DNA from: Streptomyces atriruber
GTDB taxonomy: Bacteria; Actinomycetota; Actinomycetes; Streptomycetales; Streptomycetaceae
NCBI RefSeq assembly: GCF_001418325.1
Contig: NZ_LIPN01000261.1
Location: 1 to 42,669, forward strand
Reading direction: 5' to 3'
Length of the DNA stretch: 42,669 nucleotides
Notes under the pieces: generated by a model
What the model saw: the letters and a program-made list of their open reading frames with translations, nothing else
The model's database searches: none
What the model was told of the DNA's origin: nothing
In this document: in pieces, positions 25,566-32,612 of the stretch
Position numbering within the stretch: the first letter of the stretch is position 1
Layout: every line of letters starts with the position of its first letter
Position numbers and translations under genes: made by a program

Positions 25566-26339
25566 TCAGGAAGCGACACCATCCACCGGTCGCTGGGCCG
25601 AAACGGAGGCCTCACGCTCGCCCCTGGTCGGGGACAGCGCCACGAAGGCCGAGGTCAGGAAGAGATAGGACCCGAGGCCGACTGCGAGGGGAAAGATGAA
25701 CTGCATCGTGGCGGCTCCGGACAGAGCGGCATCGGAGGGGGTCACGCGCACGCTGACCGCGAGCATTCCGGTGTAATGCATGCTTGTCACCGCGCCACCC
25801 ATGACCAGGGAGGCCACGGCGACCGCGAGTGGGGACTTGATGTTGAGACCGGCCCACAGGGCTGCGGTCGCCGCGACCACCGCGATGACTACGGAGAGCC
25901 CGACGAGTAAGGGGTCGTACCGCACGTCGCCGTGGAGGCGCAGCGCCGCCATCCCGAGGTAGTGCATGCTCGCGACGCCGAGCCCCGTGGTGAGCCCGCC
26001 CAGCGCCAGGGCTCCCCTTCGATCGCGGCCGTATCCGACAGCGAAGATACCGGCGCCGACGACAGCCATCGCAACCAGGAGGCTCAGGAAGGTCAGGGGC
26101 ACGTGGTAGCGGATCTCCGTCCCGGTGACGCCGAAGCCGAGCATGGCGACGAAATGCATCGTCCAAATGCCGGTGCCGATGGCGGAGGCGGCGGTGATGA
26201 GCCAGTTGCGCCGCGATCGGCCCGAGGTGCCCAGGGCGCGGACGGTGCAACGCAGCCCGAGTGCGGCGCCGATACAGGCCATCGCGTACGACAGCACGGG
26301 GGTCAGCCAGCCGAAGGTGGCGTGGTCCAGGTGTCCCAT
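25566..26339 (-). CDS. MHYT-domain membrane sensor
   Basis: 257 aa integral membrane protein with about seven hydrophobic helices. Three copies of the MHYT signature appear: TMHFVAM (60-66), SMHYLGM and SMHYTGM, spaced as expected for three repeats. MHYT proteins are proposed to sense oxygen, CO or NO through bound copper; that comes from conserved Met and His residues, not from this gene. There is no linked GGDEF, EAL or kinase domain, so the output must come from a partner. It lies 58 bases upstream of cvnA on the same strand and is likely the first gene of the conservon operon. The start is ATG 26339; no strong ribosome site is seen. Confidence 0.9.
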   Translation of the reverse strand: MGHLDHATFGWLTPVLSYAMACIGAALGLRCTVRALGTSGRSRRNWLITAASAIGTGIWTMHFVAMLGFGVTGTEIRYHVPLTFLSLLVAMAVVGAGIFAVGYGRDRRGALALGGLTTGLGVASMHYLGMAALRLHGDVRYDPLLVGLSVVIAVVAATAALWAGLNIKSPLAVAVASLVMGGAVTSMHYTGMLAVSVRVTPSDAALSGAATMQFIFPLAVGLGSYLFLTSAFVALSPTRGEREASVSAQRPVDGVAS

Positions 26340-26491
26340 GGCCCCGGGACGCTAGTCCGACGGAGGGCGCACGACGGGGGCGCATTTCGAAAGCTGCTGC
26401 AATGTGACAGAGAGACGGCCTTGAACGATCGCGTCACGCTCGAACGAGTGCACCCAACGCACGTGCGGCACTTTGCGGGATCATGGGTCGT

Positions 26492-27091
26492 ATGAGCGAC
26501 GATCACACGCAGGTCCAGGAGTTCTTCACGGCCCGCGCGGCCGACTGGGACACCCGTTTCCCCGATGACGGGCCGGCCTATCGGGCCGCCGTCGCCGAAC
26601 TCGCCCTCAGCCCAGGCTCGGCCGTGCTCGACGCCGGGTGCGGAACGGGGCGGGCTCTGCCTGCGCTCAGGGACGCCGTGGGCCCTTCGGGCGTGGTGCT
26701 CGGCGCCGATCTCACACCGGCCATGCTGGAAGCCGCGACACGAGCGGGCAGAGGCCTTGACGGACAGCTCCTGCTCGCCGACGTGACCCGTCTGCCGGTG
26801 CGCACGGAGTCAATCGACGCCGTGTTCGGCGCCGGGCTGATTTCGCATCTGCCCGATCCCGCGGAGAACCTCAGGGAGTTGCGGCGGATCGTGCGCCCAG
26901 GAGGGCTGCTCGCGCTCTTCCACCCCATCGGCAGGGCTGCGCTCGCGGCGCGTCAGGGGCGGCAGATCACTCCGGACGACCTGAGGGCGGAGGCCAACCT
27001 CGGCCCGCTGCTCGCGGTGTCCGGCTGGCACATGACCTCGTACGTCGACGAGGACGCCCGCTTCCTCGCCCTGGCGGTACGCCAGGGCTGA
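26492..27091 (+). CDS. Class I SAM-dependent methyltransferase
   Basis: 199 aa from ATG 26492; an ATG at 26483 in the same frame is possible. Motif I is VLDAGCGTG (45-53), which binds S-adenosylmethionine. The acidic motif II is in VLGADLTPAML, and AVFGAGLISHLPDPAENLRELRRIVRPGGLLALF gives motifs IV-VI of the UbiE/Methyltransf_11 type. The acceptor substrate is unknown. It diverges from the MHYT gene and converges with the alpha/beta hydrolase. Confidence 0.85.
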   Translation: MSDDHTQVQEFFTARAADWDTRFPDDGPAYRAAVAELALSPGSAVLDAGCGTGRALPALRDAVGPSGVVLGADLTPAMLEAATRAGRGLDGQLLLADVTRLPVRTESIDAVFGAGLISHLPDPAENLRELRRIVRPGGLLALFHPIGRAALAARQGRQITPDDLRAEANLGPLLAVSGWHMTSYVDEDARFLALAVRQG

Positions 27092-27168
27092 GCCCACGCC
27101 CTTCGGTAGATGCAACGGACGCATCAGACGCACAAGACGTGACAGGCGCGACGGACGACAGCCGACCG

Positions 27169-27203
27169 ACCGGGCAGGTCCGACCCACCGGGCAGGTCCG
27201 ACC
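27169..27203. repeat. Perfect 17-bp direct repeat, period 18
   Basis: ACCGGGCAGGTCCGACC occurs at 27169-27185 and 27187-27203, identical. It is followed by the 12-base palindrome GACCGGCCGGTC (27200-27211). It lies in the 118-base gap between two converging genes and may be part of a terminator or a small slippage repeat. Confidence 0.6.
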
Positions 27204-27209
27204 GGCCGG

Positions 27210-27965
27210 TCAGACGTGGTCGGCGATCGCGGCGACGAAAGCGTCCGCGTTGTCGAACATGACGTTGTGCCCCGCTCCCGGCACTGTCACCACGCGCACC
27301 CCAGACGCCACCAGTTCATCGCACCCGGCGAGGTCTCCGCTCGCAGCACCTTGCAAGTAGACGCGGTCGATCGGGAGTTCCATCAGCATCCGACGCATGG
27401 TCGGGCGAGTACCCGCGACGAGTCCGGCCGCGCTCCGATGGAGCGCGAGGGGGCCCGCGAGACGCATGGTGGCCGCCCAGGTGGCACCGATGTTCTCGAG
27501 CACGCGCGCGTAACCGCCCGCGACGAACTCCTCCTCCGTGTACGCGGCGATGCCGCTACTGCCCGCCGTGGCAGGAGGACGCGGATCGAGGTTGGCCTCC
27601 GTGAGGACCAGCCTCGCCACCAGCTCGGGGCGCCTGTACGCGAGCACGATGGACACAGAGCCGCCCATGCTGTGCGCGACGATCTCCGCCCCGACCACCC
27701 GGGCCTCGTCGAGGGCGGCGGCCAGTGCGTAGGCGTGGCTCTCCAGGGAGTAGGCGAAGTCGGCCGGCCGGTCGCTGAGTCCGTGTCCGGGTAGGTCCAC
27801 GAACAGCGAGCGCCTGCCCGCCAGTTCCGGTCTGGCGGCTATGTGTGCGTGGTAGACGGTGGACGCCGCTCCGAGGCCGTGGACGTAGACCCGCGCCGGC
27901 CCGTCCCCGTCCACCTCGGTCCACCGCACACGGCTGCCTCGCGCATCGAACCGCGCCTCCTTCAT
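27210..27965 (-). CDS. Alpha/beta hydrolase under PadR control
   Basis: 251 aa; ATG 27965 has GAGGT upstream. The oxyanion HG is at 29-30, the nucleophile elbow AHSMGGS has Ser99, and the histidine lies in VTVPGAGHNVMFDN. LFVDLPGHGLSDRP is the usual second loop. Family members range from esterases to dehalogenases and epoxide hydrolases; none can be chosen. The gene diverges from padR, with a palindromic site between them, so it is probably repressed by that regulator. Confidence 0.88.
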   Translation of the reverse strand: MKEARFDARGSRVRWTEVDGDGPARVYVHGLGAASTVYHAHIAARPELAGRRSLFVDLPGHGLSDRPADFAYSLESHAYALAAALDEARVVGAEIVAHSMGGSVSIVLAYRRPELVARLVLTEANLDPRPPATAGSSGIAAYTEEEFVAGGYARVLENIGATWAATMRLAGPLALHRSAAGLVAGTRPTMRRMLMELPIDRVYLQGAASGDLAGCDELVASGVRVVTVPGAGHNVMFDNADAFVAAIADHV

Positions 27966-28026
27966 CGCCGTACCTCGATTCCTCGTCGCGTCGTCCCTCT
28001 CGCCCGCCGTGAGCGGACTCCAGAGA

Positions 28027-28050
28027 CAATACATCGGTGCCGATGTATTG
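28027..28050. promoter_or_regulatory. Perfect palindromic operator, PadR type
   Basis: CAATACATCGG and its exact reverse complement flank two bases: 11-bp arms over 24 bases. It contains ACAT-N8-ATGT, the spacing described for PadR-family operators. It is in the 127-base region between the divergent hydrolase (start 27965) and padR gene (start 28093), so one site can control both. Confidence 0.8.
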
Positions 28051-28092
28051 CGCATACGTGGTACAGCGGGTGAGGAGTCGGGATACGGCAGA

Positions 28093-28635
28093 ATGCAGCC
28101 CATGCTCGAACTGGCCATCCTCGGATTCCTCTACGACGACGCCCTGCACGGCTATGAACTGCGTAAGCGCATCACGGCGCTGACCGGGCACGTGCGCCCT
28201 GTCGCGGAGAGCACGCTGTATCCCGCCATCAAGCGGCTCGAAAAGGCCGGGCTGCTGGCCAGGGAGACCCAGCCCGGCGCCGTGGCCGCGCCGCGCCACG
28301 TCCTGACCCTGACTCCGGCCGGAAGGCAGGAGTTGCAGAAACGGCTCGCGGAACCGGCACGCGGGGACATCACCGACGAGAACCGCTGGTTCACGCTGCT
28401 CGCTTTCCTGCGCCACCTCGACGACGCAGGTGCGCAGGCCGCAGTGCTGCGGCGGCGTTTGGCCTTCCTGGAGGAGCCCGCGAGTTTCTTCTACGACGGC
28501 GAACGGCCCATGAGCGCAGAGGAGCTCGACGACCCCTTCCGGCGCGGGATCCTCACGATTGCCCGCGCGACGAGTCAGGCCGAACTCACGTGGCTGCGGG
28601 AGACCTTGGCGTCACTCGACGGGCGTCGCCGCTGA
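28093..28635 (+). CDS. PadR-family transcriptional regulator
   Basis: 180 aa; ATG 28093, with a second candidate at 28102. The winged helix is MLELAILGFLYDDALHGYELRKRITALTGHVRPVAESTLYPAIKRLEKAGLL, with the HGYEL and STLYPAIKRL blocks of PadR. The C-terminal helical half (about 100-180) should be the dimerisation and effector part, of the PadR-s2/Vir-like type. It likely represses itself and the divergent hydrolase through the 24-base palindrome just upstream. The stop overlaps the end of the oppositely oriented mpaB-like gene by 24 bases. Confidence 0.93.
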   Translation: MQPMLELAILGFLYDDALHGYELRKRITALTGHVRPVAESTLYPAIKRLEKAGLLARETQPGAVAAPRHVLTLTPAGRQELQKRLAEPARGDITDENRWFTLLAFLRHLDDAGAQAAVLRRRLAFLEEPASFFYDGERPMSAEELDDPFRRGILTIARATSQAELTWLRETLASLDGRRR

Positions 28636-29517
28636 CCGGCCCTTGTGCGGCACCGGGCACGCACGAACGCCCGGCGCGGGGAAGGAACCAAGCTCGGCGA
28701 TCTCGTATCCGTCGGGGTAGCCCTTGATCTCCCGGTTCTGTCGTGCGTAGTGCGGCGTCCGGCGCGGTGGCATGAGGCGCACCGCGCGCCCCCGCAATCG
28801 CACCGCACCCCGAACCACAGATCGCGTGACGGCGTCCGGCTCGTCGTAACGGAACGCCCGCAGCAAAGGCTCGTCCAGCAGCGCGACGGTGGCCTTGCGC
28901 AGCATGGGCGCCAGCGGGCGCGGGTACCAGGAAGCCATCAGGTCCAGGGTCGCGTCGGACACGCTACGACCCCCTTGGTCCCAGTCGAAGTGGGCCTCTT
29001 CATAGTCATCGAGGCACTTCTCGAATTGTTCGTAGGACCCCGGAATCTCCTTGATGCCCATGTGCTGCCCGAGTGTGCGGTAGTACGCGGCAGCGGCGGA
29101 CGATTCGTGACGCGAGAGCCTGCGCCAGCCATAGGTGTCGATCCACCGCTTCGGCACCACTACGAACGTGCACAGCACGTATCGCATGTCGTCATCGCTG
29201 ATGTCGTAGCTGCGGTGCATCTGGTTGATGCGACGGATGGCGGTGCGGCCCTCGTCGCTGCCGAAACCGTGCTCCACGATGGTGTCGAGCAGAAGGGCCG
29301 TGTCGTCGTACCTCTTCTGCGTACGGTCCGTCAGCTCTGCTGTCTGCGCGAGCAGTCGACCGATGCTGGGCACCGCGTACGTGCGGTAGAGCGCGAGTTC
29401 GAGTGCGCGCGTATAGTCCCACGGAAACTCGAATGTCGTGGTGAGCCGGTAGATCTCGAGGAAGTCCCGCTCCGGATCGAGGCGCCTGATCTGCTCGAGC
29501 CGCTCGAAACGCTTCAC
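28612..29517 (-). CDS. MpaB-like oxygenase (DUF2236)
   Basis: 301 aa; ATG at 29517 after AAGGGGG. The protein is helical and matches the DUF2236/oxygenase MpaB family (ER-bound oxygenase and rubber oxygenase Lcp relatives): FPWDYTRALELALYRTYAVPSIGRLL, RYDDTALLLDTIVEHGF, DMRYVLCTFVVVPKRWIDTYGWRRL and AAYYRTLGQHMGI. Some members hold a b-type heme; that is not shown here. Substrate unknown. Convergent overlap of 24 bases with padR. Confidence 0.85.
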   Translation of the reverse strand: MKRFERLEQIRRLDPERDFLEIYRLTTTFEFPWDYTRALELALYRTYAVPSIGRLLAQTAELTDRTQKRYDDTALLLDTIVEHGFGSDEGRTAIRRINQMHRSYDISDDDMRYVLCTFVVVPKRWIDTYGWRRLSRHESSAAAAYYRTLGQHMGIKEIPGSYEQFEKCLDDYEEAHFDWDQGGRSVSDATLDLMASWYPRPLAPMLRKATVALLDEPLLRAFRYDEPDAVTRSVVRGAVRLRGRAVRLMPPRRTPHYARQNREIKGYPDGYEIAELGSFPAPGVRACPVPHKGRSAATPVE

Positions 29518-29619
29518 CGCGCGGTCCCCCTTCTGTCACCGGAGCATTAACTCTACGTTGACGAACGGCAGATGCAGGGATCAACGGTGGTTGGCACGCA
29601 CCGGGGGAAGGTAGACCGC

Positions 29620-29925
29620 ATGTTTGACGCACTCCGAAAGTTCTGGCGAGCCGACAAGCCCCCAACGGTCACGGACGGGAACGCGAGCAGCCCCGACAAG
29701 CACGGGCGCCCCCACAACCTCTTCGAAGCGGCCGCCGTCTATGTGGCGGCGTGCGCAGAGGACGATCAACCCAAAATGGACGAAGCCAGGGAGTGGGTCT
29801 CTCCGGAGGCGCTGTCCTTCGGTGTCAATGAGCTCGCGTGCCGCGCTGTCATAGCCCTGGCACGTGAGCGCGACGAGTCACCACGGGATGTGGCCCGTTT
29901 GCTCCTCGGGCTGCCCGCCGCCTGA
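29620..29925 (+). CDS. Hypothetical protein, 101 aa
   Basis: ATG 29620 with GGGGGAAGG upstream. I do not recognise this protein. It has no signal or membrane segment. After a short basic start (MFDALRKFWRADK) and a polar linker, a helical part follows (LFEAAAVYVAACAEDDQPKMDEAREWVSPEALSFGVNELACRAVIALARERDESPRDVARLLLGL). GC3 is high, supporting a real gene. It is divergent from the mpaB-like gene. Confidence 0.7.
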   Translation: MFDALRKFWRADKPPTVTDGNASSPDKHGRPHNLFEAAAVYVAACAEDDQPKMDEAREWVSPEALSFGVNELACRAVIALARERDESPRDVARLLLGLPAA

Positions 29926-29991
29926 GCACGCTTCCGTTGCGTGCCCGTCACCCCGGGCGGTCCGCTGGTGAATTTCCTGGTCATCCCCCTC

Positions 29992-30021
29992 TCGACGATC
30001 TCTGGGGCCAGTGGTTAGGGT
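29992..30021 (+). promoter_or_regulatory. Candidate promoter of the 274-aa hypothetical gene
   Basis: TCGACG (29992-29997) and TAGGGT (30016-30021) lie 18 bases apart, 33 bases before the ATG, leaving room for the Shine-Dalgarno GGGGAGG. The match is reasonable for a streptomycete vegetative promoter but not unique. Confidence 0.35.
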
Positions 30022-30053
30022 GCGCCGACGGATGAAGCGATGGGGAGGCTGGC

Positions 30054-30878
30054 ATGGCCGGGACGGACGACGCTGTCGCCGCCGATGACGACGCGCTGTA
30101 CGTACTCACGGCGGTGCTCCTGACGCCCGCGAAGTTCCCCAGCGTGCTGGGAGACGACTATCCGGAGGCCTGCGCGACGCTGGACCTGGCGCCGCTGGCC
30201 GCTGGGTACGGACTGGTGCTCGGCCAGGACGGCCAGGGCGCGCGCTGGACGGTCGTCGTCGACGATGTGTCGCTCGTGGCCGTGGCGATCGCCTCCTGGG
30301 ACTGCGGCATGGAGTACGACCTGTCTCCCGATGAACGGACTGTGGTCGCCGCACTGCCCGGCTGGCCCCTCGCGGTCGCGGTGGCGGCGCCGGGAGTGCC
30401 CGCTCCGCACGATCCGGAGCCCGCCCCCGAGGACGCGAGCCGGACGCCGCTCGCTCCACCGGAGGCCGGCGCCTGGGGCCCGGCACAGCGGCGGCTGGGA
30501 GCGGACGAGATAGCGCTGCAGTGGGCGGCTTGGCGGGGGCAGATCGACGACGGCGACTTCGCGACGGACGGCACCCAGGAGGCACCCCCAACAGACGCCG
30601 GGGCAGCGCCCCTGACCGGCGTCAGGCGCGTCCTGGCGGAAGCCCGCGCCTATGTGGATACGCCGCCGCCCCTGGGCCGGGTGCGGTCGGCCTTCGCCTC
30701 GGGCGACGCACGCACCCTGCGGGCCGACGGCCCTGGCTGGTCACTGGTCGCCAGGACCGACGACATCGCATTCGTGCTGCTGGACGAGGCGCCGGGAGAA
30801 GTGCTTCCCGTGGGCCGCGGTCCCGAACTTCCCGCGCTCCTGGAGGCCCTCGACAAGATGGCGGTCCGTCCTTCCTGA
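30054..30878 (+). CDS. Hypothetical protein, 274 aa
   Basis: ATG 30054 with GGGGAGG just upstream. I do not recognise it. The N-terminal part (about 10-110) is compact, with LYVLTAVLLTPAKFPSVLGDDYPEA and a beta-rich stretch around WTVVVDDVSLVAVAIASWDC. A proline/alanine-rich linker covers about 115-145. The C-terminal part (about 195-270) repeats small beta elements: GPGWSLVARTDDIAFVLLDEAPG. No signal peptide. Neighbouring genes give no function. Confidence 0.75.
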   Translation: MAGTDDAVAADDDALYVLTAVLLTPAKFPSVLGDDYPEACATLDLAPLAAGYGLVLGQDGQGARWTVVVDDVSLVAVAIASWDCGMEYDLSPDERTVVAALPGWPLAVAVAAPGVPAPHDPEPAPEDASRTPLAPPEAGAWGPAQRRLGADEIALQWAAWRGQIDDGDFATDGTQEAPPTDAGAAPLTGVRRVLAEARAYVDTPPPLGRVRSAFASGDARTLRADGPGWSLVARTDDIAFVLLDEAPGEVLPVGRGPELPALLEALDKMAVRPS

Positions 30879-30964
30879 GTCGGCCGACGGATCACCCGTC
30901 GTCCCCACCCGTCCGACCGGCCGCGTACCGACTTCAGGGCTCAGTGGCGCCCTGTCTCCTTGGC

Positions 30965-31147
30965 TCAGTGGCCTATCTCCTTGCGCGTGACGCGGCGCAG
31001 TCGGCGCCGCTGTCCCGAGTCGAGCGTGAGATAGGCCGCCGCGGGGACTCCGAGCACGATCAGGAGTGTGGCCCACCAGGGCAACCAGAACAGCAGAATG
31101 ATTCCGGCTGCCACACCACCTGCGGCGATCTTCGCCTTCTTCGACAT
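30965..31147 (-). CDS. Small membrane protein, 60 aa
   Basis: ATG at 31147 with AAGGAGG at ideal distance, which makes this short frame convincing. MSKKAKIAAGGVAAGIILLFWLPWW is basic then hydrophobic; a second hydrophobic stretch (ATLLIVLGVPAAAYLTL) gives two membrane helices. The C-terminus is basic (RRRLRRVTRKEIGH), so both ends probably face the cytoplasm. It lies 165 bases downstream of the desaturase on the same strand; whether they share a transcript is uncertain. Function unknown. Confidence 0.8.
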   Translation of the reverse strand: MSKKAKIAAGGVAAGIILLFWLPWWATLLIVLGVPAAAYLTLDSGQRRRLRRVTRKEIGH

Positions 31148-31312
31148 GTGCGTCGCCTCCTTCGCGGCGTGTGCCGCTCTCTGTCTTGGAAAACGGGGAC
31201 TGCTCTCCCACGGTTCCTGGTCGCAACCCTGAGAGACCCCTGAGTCGCTACCCCTAATGGTCCCTGACCTGCTCGGCCTCGGCGCCGAGCTGCTCGACCA
31301 GGGGCCTCCGGC

Positions 31313-32365
31313 CTACTCGACCCGGAGCGGCTCACCGACTTCGTACATGTGCCGCAGCACCTGCCGGTAGGAATCGACGAATCCGGCCTCTGTGTAGGAC
31401 ATGCCCACAGCCGCGCAGTGGGCGCGCACGACAGGCTGGGCGAGCCGCAGGTGGGGCCGGGGCATGCTGGGAAACAGATGGTGCTCGATCTGGTAGTTGA
31501 GCCCGCCGAGGAACCAGTCGGTCGCCGGGCCGCCGCGGATGTTGCGAGAGGTGAGCACCTGGCGCTGCAGGTGTCCCCATCGCTCGCCGTTCGGATCCGG
31601 CATTTCCATGCCCTTGTGGTTGGGCGCGAAGGCCAGGCCGAGGTGCAGGCCGAACAGCGCTTGGTGGATCGCGGCGAAGGCGATTGCATGCCCGAGGGGC
31701 ATGGCCACGAGGAGCAGCGTCGTGTAACCGGCGAGGTGGGCCACCAGCAAAAGGCCTTCGACGACGCGCTCGCGCGGGGCCTGGCGCCGCAGATCCTGAA
31801 AGCCGTAGATCTTCATGGCGACGCCCTGGAGGAGCGTCAGCGGGAAGAAGAGCCAGGACTGGTTGCGGGTGAGCCAACGTCGGAAGCCGACCCGGACCTT
31901 GGCCTGCCTACTGGTCCACACCAGGACGTTCGCGGCGACGTCGGGGTCCTTGTCGACGTGGTTGGGGTTGGCGTGGTGCCTGTTGTGTTTGTCGTTCCAC
32001 CAGGCCGAGCTCATACCGAGCAGGAGATTGCCGTGCACGAGGCCGATGGCGCGGCCGACGAACCGGTTCGCCGTTATCTGCGAATGGCCCGCGTCATGAC
32101 CGATGAAGGCCGTGCGGGCGCACAGGACGGACAGCACCGGGGCAAGCAGCAACACCCACCACGAGGTGCCCAGAAGGAACATCCCCACGCCCACAGCCGC
32201 CAGCGCGAAGGCATTGACCGTGATGGTTCGCGTATACCAACCGATGCGCCGCTCCAGGAGGCCCTGCCCCTTGACCGTGCGCAGCAGAGGGGCGAAATCA
32301 CTTCCGGCACTCGGTTTGCCAGTGCTGGACGGGGAGCGTTCCGCTACTGCGGCGGCCTGGGACAT
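31313..32365 (-). CDS. Membrane fatty acid desaturase, front-end/linoleoyl-CoA type
   Basis: 350 aa. Three histidine boxes bind the di-iron centre: HDAGH (90-94), HNRHH (127-131) and QIEHH (292-296). The Q in place of the first H of the third box is the mark of the front-end/acyl-CoA desaturase group. Two pairs of hydrophobic segments (about 48-82 and 200-235) cross the membrane. It introduces a double bond into a membrane acyl chain using O2 and electrons from a reductase not encoded here. There is no fused cytochrome b5. An inverted repeat lies 35-55 bases upstream. Confidence 0.93.
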   Translation of the reverse strand: MSQAAAVAERSPSSTGKPSAGSDFAPLLRTVKGQGLLERRIGWYTRTITVNAFALAAVGVGMFLLGTSWWVLLLAPVLSVLCARTAFIGHDAGHSQITANRFVGRAIGLVHGNLLLGMSSAWWNDKHNRHHANPNHVDKDPDVAANVLVWTSRQAKVRVGFRRWLTRNQSWLFFPLTLLQGVAMKIYGFQDLRRQAPRERVVEGLLLVAHLAGYTTLLLVAMPLGHAIAFAAIHQALFGLHLGLAFAPNHKGMEMPDPNGERWGHLQRQVLTSRNIRGGPATDWFLGGLNYQIEHHLFPSMPRPHLRLAQPVVRAHCAAVGMSYTEAGFVDSYRQVLRHMYEVGEPLRVE

Positions 32366-32399
32366 GGTGGGTCTCCGGTCTTCATGACGACGGGCTGAC

Positions 32400-32420
32400 C
32401 TGATAGAACGTACGGATCAG
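32400..32420. promoter_or_regulatory. Possible operator upstream of the desaturase
   Basis: CTGAT (32400-32404) and ATCAG (32416-32420) are inverted around 11 bases, just upstream of the desaturase. The arms are short. Desaturase genes are often controlled by TetR-type regulators sensing acyl-CoA, but no such regulator is next door. Confidence 0.25.
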
Positions 32421-32612
32421 TGACCTTCGGCAACCATGGCGGCACCACCCGTGTCCGACCGGGTGCCAGCACCGCCCGACAGGGGGGCTGGCTCCACCCC
32501 CCGAGGTGAAGTGACCCGGATCACCACCGATTCACTCCCGCAGAACCCTCACCGTGCTGTACTCTCGGCCGCTCCGGTCTCAGTAGTCAAATTTGAGGAA
32601 TGCGCCATCGCT

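Noticed and set aside
32436..32612. Extended N-terminus for the SNF2 protein
   Set aside because: Lower coding bias and a proline/serine-rich translation; the GTG at 32613 precedes the recognisable start of the protein.
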